Assembly (NCBI GenBank): GCA_039881045.1
Contig: JAYWVB010000020.1
Location: 434,001-498,000 of the forward strand
DNA from: Chaetomium olivaceum
Taxonomy: Eukaryota; Ascomycota; Sordariomycetes; Sordariales; Chaetomiaceae
DNA: 64,000 nucleotides
Reading direction: 5' to 3'
Shown: one piece after another, positions 43,248 through 55,300 of the stretch
Numbering within the stretch: position 1 is the stretch's first letter
How the letters are laid out: every line of letters begins with the position of its first letter
Made by a program: the position numbers and the translations under genes
Notes under the pieces: model-generated
The model's input: the letters and a program-made list of their open reading frames with translations, nothing else
What the model was told of the DNA's origin: nothing
Databases searched by the model: none

Positions 43248-43870
43248 TTAATAGCCGTCCTTGCCCCACTTGTTGTACTTGTCGTGGAGTCTCTGCAAAG
43301 AGGGGTTAGCTTTCTCGACGTGGCCCACCGCAGGGAGAAGCTGTTACCTTGGGCAGCTCAACGTCGGGGACGACGACAACGTTAACGGCACTAGGGGCGT
43401 CCTTCGGCGCAGCGCTGGAATCGCCGCCGGGGTGGTACTGGTATTTGCCCTGTGTCGCATTGGTCTCCCACGGCATGCTGTTTTTAGCGAGGGGAACGGG
43501 GTTCTCTGAGGTCGACTTGGTCGGGCTACTGCCTGCATGGGGTTTTGCTGGTTAGCATTGCCATGATACAGGACGCCGCCCGCGGGGAGCGAGCGAGAAC
43601 TTCGACGGGACTGACCGAAGTAGTAGCCAGCACCGGCAAGGGCTGCGACCATCACACCACCGAGAATCTACATCCCGCAAAGCTCCAAGTCAGCCGCATC
43701 CCCATCCCAAGCGCCGTCCAGGCTCCAGTTCATGTTTCTCGGGTCGCCGTGGAAATTTGACGCACCATAATCTCGGGGTTCTTCTTGGACTCGGACTTCA
43801 GCGCCTCCTCGCCGGTCGCCATACGGCGGGCGGTGATACTGAAAGCTCGGCGCGCAATTAACGAAGCCAT
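43248..43870 (-). CDS. Small predicted mitochondrial inner-membrane protein, unknown function
   Basis: Four exons (43766..43870, 43616..43667, 43348..43532, 43248..43292; introns 98, 83 and 55 nt) give exactly 128 aa. The N-terminus MASLIARRAFSITARRMATG is a good mitochondrial presequence (Arg-rich, no acids). One membrane helix, ILGGVMVAALAGAGYYFG, follows at about residues 36-53. The remainder is soluble, with NSMPWETN, GKYQYHPGGD, VNVVVVPDVELPK and the ending LHDKYNKWGKDGY. I recall similar short fungal proteins with the same ending but not a function; a respiratory-complex accessory subunit is a guess. The exact phase across four exons and the protein character make it a real gene. Confidence 0.78.
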
Positions 43871-45078
43871 TGGGGCGGTGTTGGTGTCGAGAATGGACGG
43901 TGGGGGGAGAATAGCTGTCGGGAGTGCTCGGCGGTTTGGCCGCGTTGGAAGCTTGGATGTGCTCTCATACGATTGATTTCGTCAAGAGGCCAAGCTTCAA
44001 GAGCTTGGCATCGAACATTACGTAAGTAGGAGGGGCTCTCTTTATCGGCCAGCTGTCAACAGCTGGATCAGCTGGCCGGACGCTCTCGCTCGCTTCCATC
44101 AGTCACCAGTCCCTGCCCCCTCTCTCCCTTGTCACATCGTCATGCAATGCATGGACGCAGGGACGGGCATGTGCCCTGCGCTCGCTCTCGGGTCGGCTTT
44201 GGAATTGAATCGAGTCACTCGTTAACTCGTTAGTTGGCTCTTTCTTGTCTTCTTCGAGGAATCTCGTGATACTTTGGTACTCAAGTTAGCAAGCTTAGCA
44301 TGCAATTGTATATAGCCATGGCGAGAAGAAGAACACTCCTCCAACATAGTTATGTACTTGTAAATTGCTCCTCGTCATGGCGAGACCGAGTGATCTTGAG
44401 TTGCGGGCCCCAGCATGAACATCATCTCAGGGGCCGTTCGTCGGGTGATCAGTGCGATGCAGCACCAAGACGGGAGAAAAAGCAACTGCCAAGCCAAGAC
44501 GACCGTGCCCAGCCAGTGACAGCACCTCCCTATCACGAACGGCACGAAGAAAGAAATCCCATTCGCTTGGTCGATGTCGAATCCACGCTCGGACGAGCCC
44601 CGAGAACCAAGATTGGAATTTACAGTCTTCCTTCGCGACACTCCTTTCTCTCTGTCAGCCTCACTCTCCTTTATATCTGCTTCTTCCGCTCTTTGATTAT
44701 TTACCGTGACGGTATCAACTACGTAACGCGATTCATATTTGGAGTTTTTGCTTCCCTTGTTTTCCCTGCGCTGCCTGCTACGCCTTCGGTTGCATCACTC
44801 GAACTCCTGCAGCAGCTGACCTTCATCGACGCCGCACCTTCCTTCCTCAGCGCCGCACCACCCACCACCAGGCTGGAATGCGCCCGGACTTCGAAACCCC
44901 CCGAGCGAAGTACTAGTCGTCTTCTTTCTCCTACCTGACGCACCATCGAGTTCAACGAATCTCCCGGCTGCTACTCACGATTCGCTATGCTCTCGCAAAG
45001 GGCTGCTTAGCACGGAAAGTTCGGTTTTAACACCAGCGCATCCGACCCCCATAATCAACTTTGCGAACGATTGCGGCG
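43871..45078. other. Divergent intergenic region, ERF2 promoter and leader
   Basis: 1.2 kb between two divergent starts. Pyrimidine-rich tracts at 44630-44760 suggest the ERF2 leader. A 212-codon frame at 44300..44938 has no protein character I recognise. Confidence 0.5.
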
Positions 45079-47144
45079 ATGAGCTCCGCTGAGGGAGCGC
45101 CGCGGGCGCTCTCCCCGAACAACGATGACAGTTTTCCCCAGTTCCCGCAGTCGGAACGCGGCGGCCCTCCTAGCGTCATATCATCCCGAATGACCGATAT
45201 CATGACCGAAGATGGTGGGGATTCGGAAGCGCACCGTGGGCCGGGAAGCCATAGGAGGAGCGTCATCTATTCGGATGGCACATCACGGCCGGGAACCGCG
45301 CGGACGGGTATATCGCAGAGGAGCCCCTGGGCCCAGGGGTCGTCTCTGCGCCGTGGACTATCGGGCAAGCGGGTGAGCATCTCTGGCAGCGTCGGAAGCT
45401 CAACGGCGGGAGCTCGGCCGGCTAGTTCGATGAGCAGAAGCCACGTTCCTACGCTCACGTCGCATGCCTTCTTCCGGCCAATGAGCTCACAGAAGCTACA
45501 AGCCCAGCGAGGGATGGCGAGGCCGACCACGATGAACCGGCAAATCGGCTTGCAGGATGAGGCCGGCGAAACCAACAGGGACAGCATGGTTTCGAGCCAA
45601 GGCGCCCGAGGAGAGATACATTCCGGCGACGAGGCAGAAACACGGCCGCCGCCCTCGAGGGGCACCGAATTCACCGAGCAGGAAGTATACGACCGCAGAA
45701 CGGCCACCACCAGCCCGACTCATGGCCATGAGCCCACCCTAAGCCTGACTGACAGCGTTCGTCCGTTGCAGAGGAAGCCAGAGGCTGCGAGAAACCTTAC
45801 CCTCGACATCAACAACACATATGGGGGTGGAGCGAATGCTCCAACACCTGTCCGGACCCCGCGCTCTTTGCGCTCTTCGTTTCTGATGCCGAGGATGGAC
45901 TCTAGCAGCGGCAACCGCGAGATGCAGGGCGGCGAGAAGCTAGAATCCCTCGCCTCGTCTCCTCAGCTCCCGCCTAGTACCGGGAACGAAAAAGCGGCCC
46001 CCCAAAAGAGCAGCAAGCAGAGACTGGGGCGCAACTACGAATACTTCTTGGGGAATACTGTCTTCTGCCTGGGAGGGCGGTTACAAAACACCAGGCACCG
46101 GCCTGTGAACATCGCGACGGGAGCGTTTGTCACCCTGCCCGCCATCCTCTTTTTCATTTTCTCGGCACCGTGGATATGGAGCAACATATCTCCAGCCATA
46201 CCCATCACTTTCGCTTATCTGTTCTTCATCTGCATGTCGTCTTTCCTCCACGCATCTGTCACTGACGCAGGAGTATGTTCCATCCCACAAGCTATTAACA
46301 GTCCCGAGTGCTAATTTTGCCCCAGATCCTGCCGCGCAATGTGCACCGGTTTCCCCCTCCGGATGAGAACGAGGACCCTCTCCGGCTTGGGCCTCCGACG
46401 ACGGAATGGGCTCTGGTCAAGTCCGCTGACCCAGCCACCGCTGCGATGGAGGTGCCCACCAAGTACTGCAAGACATGCAACGTGTGGCGGCCACCCCGCG
46501 CTCACCACTGCCGCCTATGCGATAATTGCGTCGAGACTCAGGACCACCACTGCGTCTGGCTCAACAACTGTGTCGGCCGCCGCAACTACCGTTATTTCTT
46601 CACGTTCATCAGTAGCGCCACATTCCTTGGACTCTACCTCTCTATAGCGTCACTGATCCAGATTCTCGTCTACGCCAACCGCCAAGGCATCTCCTCTCGC
46701 GATGCCATCAGCCACTTCCGTGTTCCCTTTGCCATGGTGATCTACGGGTTCATCGCCTTTCTATATCCTGCCGCGCTAATGGGGTACCATCTGTTCCTCA
46801 TGGCGAGGGGGGAGACGACGCGCGAGTACCTCAACTCGCACAAGTTCCTCAAGAAGGACAGATACCGCGCCTTCACGCAGGGTAGCTGGTTCAAAAACTG
46901 GTTCGTCGTGCTATGCCGCCCGCGACCGCCGACGTATTATCAATTCAAGGGCAGATACGCCGAAGGCGACCAGCGGCTTGCCCCTCGCCGCCGGGCTCAT
47001 CGTCCTGCTCGACGAGAAGTGGAAGCAAAAGAGGGTCTCGAGATGCAAGATGTCAAGCCGCAGCCTCGACATGAGCAGACCGGATTTTCAGGTCCAGTTT
47101 CGATACATAATACCGCCAATCCGGCGCCCGAGGGCGGGTCGTAA
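45079..47144 (+). CDS. erf2: DHHC protein palmitoyltransferase ERF2
   Basis: Catalytic subunit of the ER/Golgi palmitoyltransferase that acylates Ras proteins. I start at the ATG at 45079 (MSSAEGAPR). Exon 1 is 45079..46272; intron 46273..46325 (53 nt, GTATGT donor, CCCCAG acceptor); exon 2 is 46326..47144; total 670 aa. The first ~345 residues are a long disordered Ser/Arg/Thr-rich extension, typical of filamentous fungi. Four membrane segments follow, with the cysteine-rich DHHC domain between the second and third: KYCKTCNVWRPPRAHHCRLC and ETQDHHCVWLNNCVGRRNY. The TTxE motif is seen in GETTREYLN. The tail is basic then acidic. Frame intact. Confidence 0.92.
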
Positions 47145-47955
47145 CCCCGTACCATTCTTCTTTTTTCCTCTCTTCCTTTTACACTCATCTGACTATACGT
47201 TACCCATCCATTTTCTTTACCTATAATTTCGTTTGGTGGCCAGGCGTGAAGAGATATCAGCAGCGGCGTTTAGCGATTAATGACTTGAGCCGAGATAGTT
47301 AGACTTGGTGGTGTAGGCACGATGCCTTTCTCTATAACCGTTGGGTTTTTACGTTCATATACCCTATGCAGCTTTAAAGGAGCGGAGCCGGATGTATCTT
47401 GTACTTGTACTTAGCTAGAATTTCTCTTCAGCCTTCTATTTGACTCCGAGGACCTTGTACGACCATCTTCGCAAGGCGCCATCCTCTGTTCTATTCTTGA
47501 ATTCGGTTCGCTCTTCTCCTAATGCCGGGGAATACGTGACAGCCTTGTTCGTGTCATCGAAGGTGCCTTCCGACAACAACTGCGGCTTTTCGAAAGCAAC
47601 AGATAGGTTAGCACGGCCATTGATGAAATCAGCGAAGCTGGAATATATCCCATATACATACCTAGCAGCAGTGGAATCAAAATCTTTGTTACACAATCTA
47701 GGCAAACAAATAAAGCACCCTGTCCACTGCTTATAGAACATACCCAAGAGCTCAGCTTCCAGAATATTTGCCTTATCGTACATACCGAAATGACATCCCA
47801 GAATGAAAAAAAAAGACACAACAAAGCCCAGCAGTATGACCACTTCTGACATGACGCCCCCTGAAACGACGCGGACCGGCAAAGAGTTCCTTCCACGCCA
47901 CTAGATAACCATTCGCAACCCCCACCTCCAACTTTCCACCCAAGAAATTACATAT
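47145..47955. other. Convergent intergenic region, ERF2 and AT-hook gene 3' flanks
   Basis: A 149-codon minus-strand frame, 47436..47882, starts with a plausible hydrophobic segment (VVILLGFVVSFFFILGCHF) and could be a small membrane-protein gene, but no homology or splice evidence supports it. The rest looks like 3' untranslated DNA. Confidence 0.35.
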
Positions 47956-50218
47956 TCAAGGACCAGCCGTCCCCTCACCCATCGTCACATCTTCCTTCCC
48001 GTTCCCCTCTCCCTCCCCCTCCACCTTGACACTGACATCCCCCTCCGCTTCAGCACCACCCCCTTCCTCCACAACTGCAGCCTCCACAGGCGGCGGCCCC
48101 GTAACAGGGGTATCCTTCGCCTCTTCCTCTCCCGAAGAGCCGCTGCTCACGCCCTCCTGGCGGTCGAGCTCGCGCTCCAGGCTCCCCAGCAGGTTGAGCC
48201 CATCGTCCTCGTCGTCTCCGGCCGGCGGGGCGGTGGGGGCCAGAGAGGGGGAGGCGGGCGGTTCGAGGACAGGGGTTGCTTCGGGGATTGCTTCGGGGAT
48301 TGGCTCGGTTGTTTCGGCTCCTTTTTCTTCGTTGGGTTGTGCCGGCGGGGTTGGAACGGGGACAGGTTCGGAAGGTGGTGATGGGGTCTTGGTTGTAATG
48401 GTTGTTGGAGCGGCAACAGGTTGTGGTTCGGCAACTGGTTGGGGCTGGTCTGCCGGGCTCGTGATTGGCACCGTCGTCGTCGCCGGGACCGTTGGCTCAG
48501 GGGTGGGTGCCGGTGGAGTTGCTGTAGAGGGAGCTGTTGAGGGAGCTGTTGAGAGAGCTGCTGTTGGTTGGATGATTGTTGTTGCCATGCTCTGGCTCGC
48601 AGCGTGCCGGGGTGTTGGGTTATCCCTGAGTGACGGCAGGATTCCGCGTGTGGTGGTTTCTGCGGTATACGCTTGGCCGACGGTACCGACCGAGCCCATA
48701 TCCATAGACAGAGTGCGTGACTGCACCTCGAGATAGTTAGACGCAGTATATGATGATGTGTTCGCCGTGGATGAGACGGTGGATGATGGTTCGGTTGGCG
48801 ATAGGATCATCACGTTCTTGAGGGGGCTTCCCTCGATCTTTGCAGAACCGAGCGATGATCCAAGATTTGTTAGAGTTGGAGGCTGGAAGCGAACTTTGGG
48901 TATAGTGACCTCCTCCACTTCTTCCATGGCGGGTCGAGACTCGTCAGGCTCCTCGACAGAGCTCGGCTGGATGGCTTCTGAGATCTCAGAGTCCTGAACC
49001 TCCTGGACGCGGGCCTCGCCGTTGGGATCTTCAACCTTCGGGGCCTCCCCGCCCTCGTCATCGCCGACTTCCTTTTCTCCCTCCTCTTCATCCTCGCCCT
49101 CCCCACCTTCACTTTCTTCGTCTTCGGAGGGTATATTCGAAATATCCGCCATCTCGCTATCTTGGTTTGCACTGTCCTCGGTATCTTCAATCTTGATTCC
49201 CTGGTTCAATTGGCCGTTAGTGGTCGGTCAGGCACATCAGGGGTTCTTGAAACAATATGTAAACTTACATCGGGGCCCACGTTCTCGGTCTTGATAGGCG
49301 GAGTGCCGTCTGCAGTAGTGGCTTGTGACCTTGTCGTCGCTGGTAACGGTAAAAGGAGCTTTCCCTTCTTCCGCCCCACGCCCAGCGCCCTTCGGCTTCC
49401 GTTTGGGTGGTGGCGGCCTCCTCCTGACCGGTGTTGTTTGTTGCACGGTCAAGTCTCCCTGGGCAGCTGCCGGGGCCGGTACGACAGTAGTGGAGATGAT
49501 CTCGCCGTCGACTTGCTGCCCGTCGGCAAGGGTGACAGTTTGTTCGTATGGGTTGCCGGCGGCGTCCATTCGGCGAATGGTGGCCCTGATAACAGTAGGC
49601 CCTGCCGCTTGTGGCGCCATCGCCTTCGAAGCTAGGGTGACGGTGTTCTTGTGCCGCTTCGCCAGGTGGGATATCGTTTGACTCTCCGCATTTCGCGGTA
49701 CTTGTTTCCACAGCTTGACCATGTATCCATCATTTGCCGGCTCTGAGTCCTTCTTTTCCCCCTTGATAACATCAAGATCGGCGTCAAGTTCCTCCTCTTC
49801 AATTGGGGCCGGGGGCGTTTGTAGAGCCGGCCGGATCTGGCGGCGCGAAGAAGTTCCTGGGTATGTGGCGGGAGAAGGTGGGATTCTTTCGGCATACCGT
49901 ACGGGAGTTCAACAGCCCATCGGTCGCCTTGCTGGGTCGTCTCCTGTTGTGACGAGGGGGCACCGCTGACCCATTCCTGGCGCCATTGTCGGACGGGAAG
50001 ACCTGCACACGTGGGAAAAAGGTGTTAATCACTGCCGAGGGTTGACGGGGCGCAACGGGCGAGGAACGTACCTTCGAAATCGTCGGGCTCGGGGAAGCCA
50101 GAGCGGGCGCTTCGACGAGTTTGCGTCGCCGTCCGCAGTTGCTGCTAAACCAAATGCATAGTTAGATAATGCATCGTTGCTACCCATTGAAAGCTTGTGA
50201 ACCCACCGACCGCTGCAT
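47956..50218 (-). CDS. Conserved fungal nuclear protein with AT-hook-like motif and acidic low-complexity tail
   Basis: Function unknown. Exons: 50207..50218 (12 nt, MQRS), 50072..50145, 49269..50002, 47956..49200, with 61-, 69- and 68-nt introns. The N-terminal third looks folded and conserved: SGFPEPDDFEGLPVRQWRQE, LPPHTQELLRAARSGRLYKR, MVKLWKQVPRNAESQTISH, GPTVIRATIRRMDAAGNPYE. A basic stretch (RRRPPPPKRKPKGAG then GRGRKKGK) resembles an AT-hook, suggesting chromatin binding. The remaining ~410 residues are acidic then Pro/Thr/Ala-rich. The frame breaks at the C4 run 49374-49377; removing one base gives GRGRKKGKLLLPLP and an exact 688 codons, so here one base is extra. The motif pattern feels like a chromatin-complex subunit, but I cannot name it. 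Confidence 0.75.
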
Positions 50219-51114
50219 TGCGGTAATCAGGAGACTATATGTGGTGGCTTAGGGCGTTGTATATCCACCAAGCGAGCAGCGCAACCACCACTGGATCAAC
50301 TGATCTTCGCGACTTGTTGCAGCCCTTACACCAAAACAGTCCGTATCCAAAATCTATCCGGCGCACTGAAGAACCCGCCGTTTCTAGTGAACAAGAGTCG
50401 GTAGGAGGGAAGTTTGCGACAAACGGCACGACACGATCGGGGGAGGTCGAGAGGGATGGGTAGATGCGATTTCGAGGGACTCGGAATAGCGGGTGCAAGA
50501 CGGGAAAGGTGAGCTAGGTCGCGTATCGCAATCGGTATAATTGAACGTAACGATGACACCAAGCAACTGTTGGTCGAGGGCCCGGTTTAGGTTGTTTGTG
50601 CACATGTCGCAACTCGCAACGCGAACACCAATGAATTGGCGACAGACCTCGCTTACAACCTTAAAATGTTTAACTACCTAGCATTAACCCCGCCCGCCCC
50701 GATTGGACGCAGTGCAGCAAGACGGTCGATGCTTAAAGAGGAGTAGATTTGTGAGACTCAGGTCTCGCGAATTTCGACACTTGAAAAGGGGTACGAAGTA
50801 ACAATAGCACAATTTCCTTCAGAAGCATGCATGTAGTCTTGATAACGCGTGGGATCCCCACTATCACAGCGCCCCAACTCCTGACGAACACTTCAAAGCA
50901 AATAGTCGTCGGTAGGAAAAGCAAGGCGTGGTCCAGGGGCAGCCACGGCACCCTCGAGGGTATTATACACATACCAGCAAGCGCCTGGGTCCCAGAAGCG
51001 TATATCCCTGGTACAGTGGTGGAAACGCTTCGTGGTTGATGAAATCAGTCCCAACTATGCCGCGGTTAATATCATCCTCTAATCATCAAGCCAACAGCGT
51101 TCCCGGAGTACTAC
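50219..51114. other. Intergenic, AT-hook gene promoter and ISD11 3' flank
   Basis: 896 bp with no gene or repeat seen. Confidence 0.5.
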
Positions 51115-51787
51115 TCACCCGGTATCCTTCTGCCTCGCCGTCTCGCCGTGACCCGCCCCGTCTTTGCCCTGCATAGAAGTTAGCTAGCACTCCATCAAGC
51201 ACCTCCCCGCACAAGCAACCGTCCCACATACCGATATCCCGCCCTCCACCACAAGCCTATTCGACTGATAAAACTGGCTGACCACCGTCTGGCGCCTATA
51301 TCCACCCAACGCAACCTCCCGTCAGCATATCGCTCCAGTACAAAGCAAGCCCACCTAGCGCTCCCCCAGGAGCACGCAAACAGGCAAGCAGGTAGGTAGG
51401 CGGATGGGTAACGTACCTTCAGCACCTGCAATTCCTTCAAGCCCTTCTGCACCAGCTCCTGCACCCTCCGCGGGTCCTCTACGCTCCTGTTCTCGCGGAA
51501 GGCGTCCCGCGTGCGGCGCAGGGCATATTCTCGGAAGTTGTACGCCGAAAACTGGTTTCCCTGGCGAAGGAGCTGTCGGTACTGCAGTGGCAGGATCCCT
51601 GTTAGCATTTATGACACCTCTTAGAAACTCGTACACCCGGCCGGCTGGCTTTGCGAATCGTACGGTGTGGTGTGGTATGTTCCCTGGGCTGAAAGCCGCC
51701 GTGGCCGGGAAAAGAGCGAGGGGGACATACCAGCGATAGCACCTTCTGCGCTGACTCCGGCTTCGTGGCCGCCTGTACGGCAGACAT
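51115..51787 (-). CDS. isd11: ISD11 / LYRM4, LYR protein of mitochondrial iron-sulphur assembly
   Basis: Small LYR-motif partner that stabilises the cysteine desulfurase Nfs1 in mitochondria. Exons 51731..51787, 51417..51581, 51232..51288 and 51115..51168 total 111 codons. The LYR motif is split by intron 1: exon 1 ends VLSL and exon 2 begins YRQLLRQ. Then NFREYALRRTRDAFRENRSV, RVQELVQKGLKELQ, VVSQFYQSNRLVVEGG and the short tail ending ARQKDTG, all family-typical. My splice for intron 2 (51289..51416) gives K-T-V-V where relatives have K-R-Q-T; an alternative acceptor could restore RQ, so that junction is the weak point. Introns are long (149, 128, 63 nt) for a 110-aa protein. Confidence 0.88.
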
Positions 51788-52353
51788 GGCTTGAAAATAA
51801 TCGCTTAACGAAATGAGGGGGTGAAGAGGCTTGCTGCGGGCTGTTTACAGGGAGAAAGTGTCCCTTTGTGGTGTTCGCGATGACGAAAGTTGATGGGCAA
51901 AGGTCGGGATAATCGGAGATAACACCGCTTATCGCGACCGCCAAGATGCAAGGGCTTGGATAGATGCATATATACCGAGGGCGTCCGCGGAGTTCCTGCA
52001 GGCAGATCTATCTGTATGTATACTCGGAAGAAGGCAAAGAATCCGTTCTTTTTTATATATTATTTTCGGTTGCTAACATTGACGATAGATCAGTGGCAAG
52101 TGTGCTCTCCTCGCGAGCTTTTGATACTCCCGAACATGACTGGGATCCGCAAGGCCGCAATCACCAAACCCCCCACCCCAAAGCAAAGAATACCTTCCCT
52201 CCATCCCCGGGCCTTCCTAGCCACGGACCGGCCGTTCCAAGCCGAGCCATCCAGCCCATAAACTCCCACCGCTAAGACAAATAAATCACCGCATCCGCGC
52301 AAAGCAACCAAACCTAAACAGAACCAGCCCTCTCCCGGTCGCCCAGGGCCCTC
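51788..52353. other. Intergenic, ISD11 promoter and Zn2Cys6 gene 3' flank
   Basis: 566 bp. An AT-rich stretch at 52010-52080 and nothing coding. Confidence 0.5.
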
Positions 52354-55300
52354 TCAATACCCATACATATCTCCTCCCCCAGCCCAATTCTGCTGCATCG
52401 CTGGCGGCACCCCGTCCGACATGTAGTACCCCAGCTCATTTTCGTACCCGTCGTTCACGGTCAGCGCCGGCTGCGGGTAGTACTGCTGCGGCGTCGCATG
52501 CGGGTCGTACGCGGCGCCCGGTGGAGGGTGGGCGCTGTTGTTTCCCGGCACCCCTTGTACTCCTTGCACCCCTTGTACTCCTTGCACCCCTTGTACTCCT
52601 TGCACCCCTTGTACTCCTTGCACCCCTTGTACTCCTTGCACCCCTTGTACTCCTTGCACCCCTTGTACTCCTTGCACCCCTTGTACTCCTTGCACCCCTT
52701 GTACTCCTTGCACCCCTTGCACGGGCGCCGCGGCGGACTGCCGAGCGTCAAACGCCTCGATCAGAAGGCCGAGCCCGTCAGTGGTCGGCCTAGCACCCGT
52801 GGCCTGGAGCGGTGCCTGCCCGTGGTCCATGACGACCTGTTGTGGTTGCTGTGGTGGCGGGTTGAGCGGGACTTGCGGCTGGGAAGCGGGGCGGCCGAGA
52901 CTGGGATCCGTATACGTGGTTGGTGCGGACTGTTGTTGCTGCTGCTGGAGGGTGAGCGCCGTCATATTGGGGCTCTGAGGTCGGACCCCATTCTCGTTTA
53001 AGATTGGGGCCATTACACGGGGTTGGATGGGCTTCACCGCTGGGTGGTTGGATGGGGGATGGAGCACATGAGGGATAGGCTCTCTCTGTGAAGTGTTAGG
53101 TGTTGAGAAAAACCACCCGACAGTTAAGAATGAGGCACTCACGCTGTCGGCCATACTACCCTCCGTCCCGGCAGGCATTGCGTTCTGAGAAGTGTAAAAT
53201 CTCTCTAGATGGTCATACCATCGGGTTGCCAGGGGCCAGATACTCTTGCTCTCGGCGAGGATATTGAGGATTCGCTGGACCATCATGGGGGCATTGCTAA
53301 CCATGGTCGGGTCAGGGCAGACTTTAGAAAAACAGTCAATATCCCTCAAAATGGTATGTCGATGTGGTGCGAGTATATGGAACTTACTGTTCGGAAACTT
53401 GCAAGGATAACAAGCCAGAACACCACAGGTGTAAAAACAAAACGCCTGTATAGAGTTCGTCAGTCTTGGTACGTCGAGAATTTGGTTATTCGCGCTCACC
53501 GCCATCTGCGCGCCAGGGCCATCGCCGGGAGCTTTGTCGACGTAATGGGTCTCGATCTGCTCATAGAGTATATTTACGTTCCAGAACAGCTTCTGTGCCA
53601 TGTCGGCCCAAAAGGCAGTCAAGTCGGGATCCGACTTATCGTGAGATATTATCCTGTTAGGTACGATGGTCAGGCATGCCCTGTCGCTACGCGAAAACAT
53701 AAGGGATACTCCTTACTCCGGCAAGTATGCCTTGCGAATAACAATGTTGCACAGTCGAGTGATCATAGTCACACCAAGATACGCCTACTCGGGAGTTAGC
53801 AACACCACACACAGACGGTCATCTAAGCACCTAGAGAGCACGACGCACCAAATCCTGGCCCTCCTGTTTGTAGCCTTTGAGGAGAAGACTGCTCCAGCGG
53901 TAGTCATTCGGAAGGCCGCTCTCCCATTCTGCGAGCCGTCCCTCCATTTGAGCATACTCGCTGTCCGGTTCCCAGGGACGGAGACTTCGGTTATTACTGA
54001 TGGCTCGTCGATAAATAGCCCCCACTGGTGGTGTACTTGGATAAGTGTTGCAAATAGCGATCTTCCTTCGATGGCAACGAGAGCAGGGTTCTCCAGAGCT
54101 GGGGGCGTACCTTCGAGCGCCGCCCTTGACTGCGGTTCTCGTGCGTTGGCGAAGTCGTTTTCGTTGCTGGGAAGCAATGCTGTTATATCGCTCGCCGACA
54201 ACAACACAGGGGACCGTGGGCCCGAGTGAAGGTTGTCCTGGCTGTGGAGCATCCACTATGGCGGGCTGTCAGCTCATCGGGACTGGTACGTCCATCTTCT
54301 AAGCCAAAGCGTACCAGGGTTCTCCGAGCAGATTCAGCCCGTATGATTAACTCCTTTGTTGGGTTCGGTACGACATAGGTTTCCTCTCTATGAAGCTGCA
54401 TCAAAGTCGCCATCCGCATTGCAACCGCCATATTGATCTAATTGCTTGTTAGATGACGGCCAGATTACACAATGGCAAGCACGGGAAGTGAAAGTCACGT
54501 ACCGAGCTCTTATGCCTCATCCCACTTCCCTGCTGCGCAATGCTCAGCAGATAGAACCCCTGACACCTCTCGAGAGTCGGTTCTTTGTACAACTCGTTCT
54601 GCGCTAGGGCCGAAGAACGCTCCATGAAGGTCTCCGAGGCCCTCACAGCACTTCCATACCGCTTCACTAATGCCGGCGTCAACCGGGCTGAGATGCTGAG
54701 AATACCGAGCAAAAAGAACACGCTGACAGACCGATGCTGGGTCCGAAGACGCTCCGGAAACAGCTGCTTCGGGATGAAGCCGAGCTGAAAGTAGTGGCGT
54801 GTAAATTGATTGAGGGAGTCCAAGATTTCGGGTAGCGGAGGTAGGAGGTCCCAGCCATCAGAGTTCTGGGTGACACTTGGAGAAGAGGGGAGTAGGTTCG
54901 CATGTGGCGGGGCTGGGGCGTCCCGACTCCCACGGCGGGCCTTAGTTTCGTCCCGCTTCTTGCTCTTCTCGGCCCTCACTCGAGGATGGCGGTACTCGCG
55001 GTCCTGGTCCGGTTGGCCACGCACGGGAAAGACGCTTTTTGTGAGTAGAGCATCAGCACTGACGGTTACCTAGCAAAGAAGAAGGGGAGGCAGCATTGGG
55101 TAGGACCGCCAAGGTCAATAGGCATGTGGCATTCTCACCAGTCGCTAGGGCCAAGGCCAGCCTCGAGACAGCCTCGACATGGTGGCTTCGCTTTGTCGTG
55201 GTGACATTTGCTTCTCATACGGCGGCACCTAGCATTACAGGTCAGGTCTATCGTCATCTACGAGTAGAAGAGTTCGGTGCAGGTGCTCGAATAGCACTAG

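Noticed and set aside
44300..44938. 212-codon frame upstream of ERF2
   Set aside because: Starts in pyrimidine-rich leader DNA, no protein features, and ends 140 bp before the ERF2 ATG.
47436..47882. 149-codon minus-strand frame between ERF2 and the AT-hook gene
   Set aside because: A hydrophobic N-terminus is suggestive, but there is no homology, promoter or splice support, and it lies in convergent 3' flanks.
52538..52978. Plus-strand frames rich in PCT or HPLYSL
   Set aside because: Antisense translations of the GVQ minisatellite inside the transcription-factor exon.
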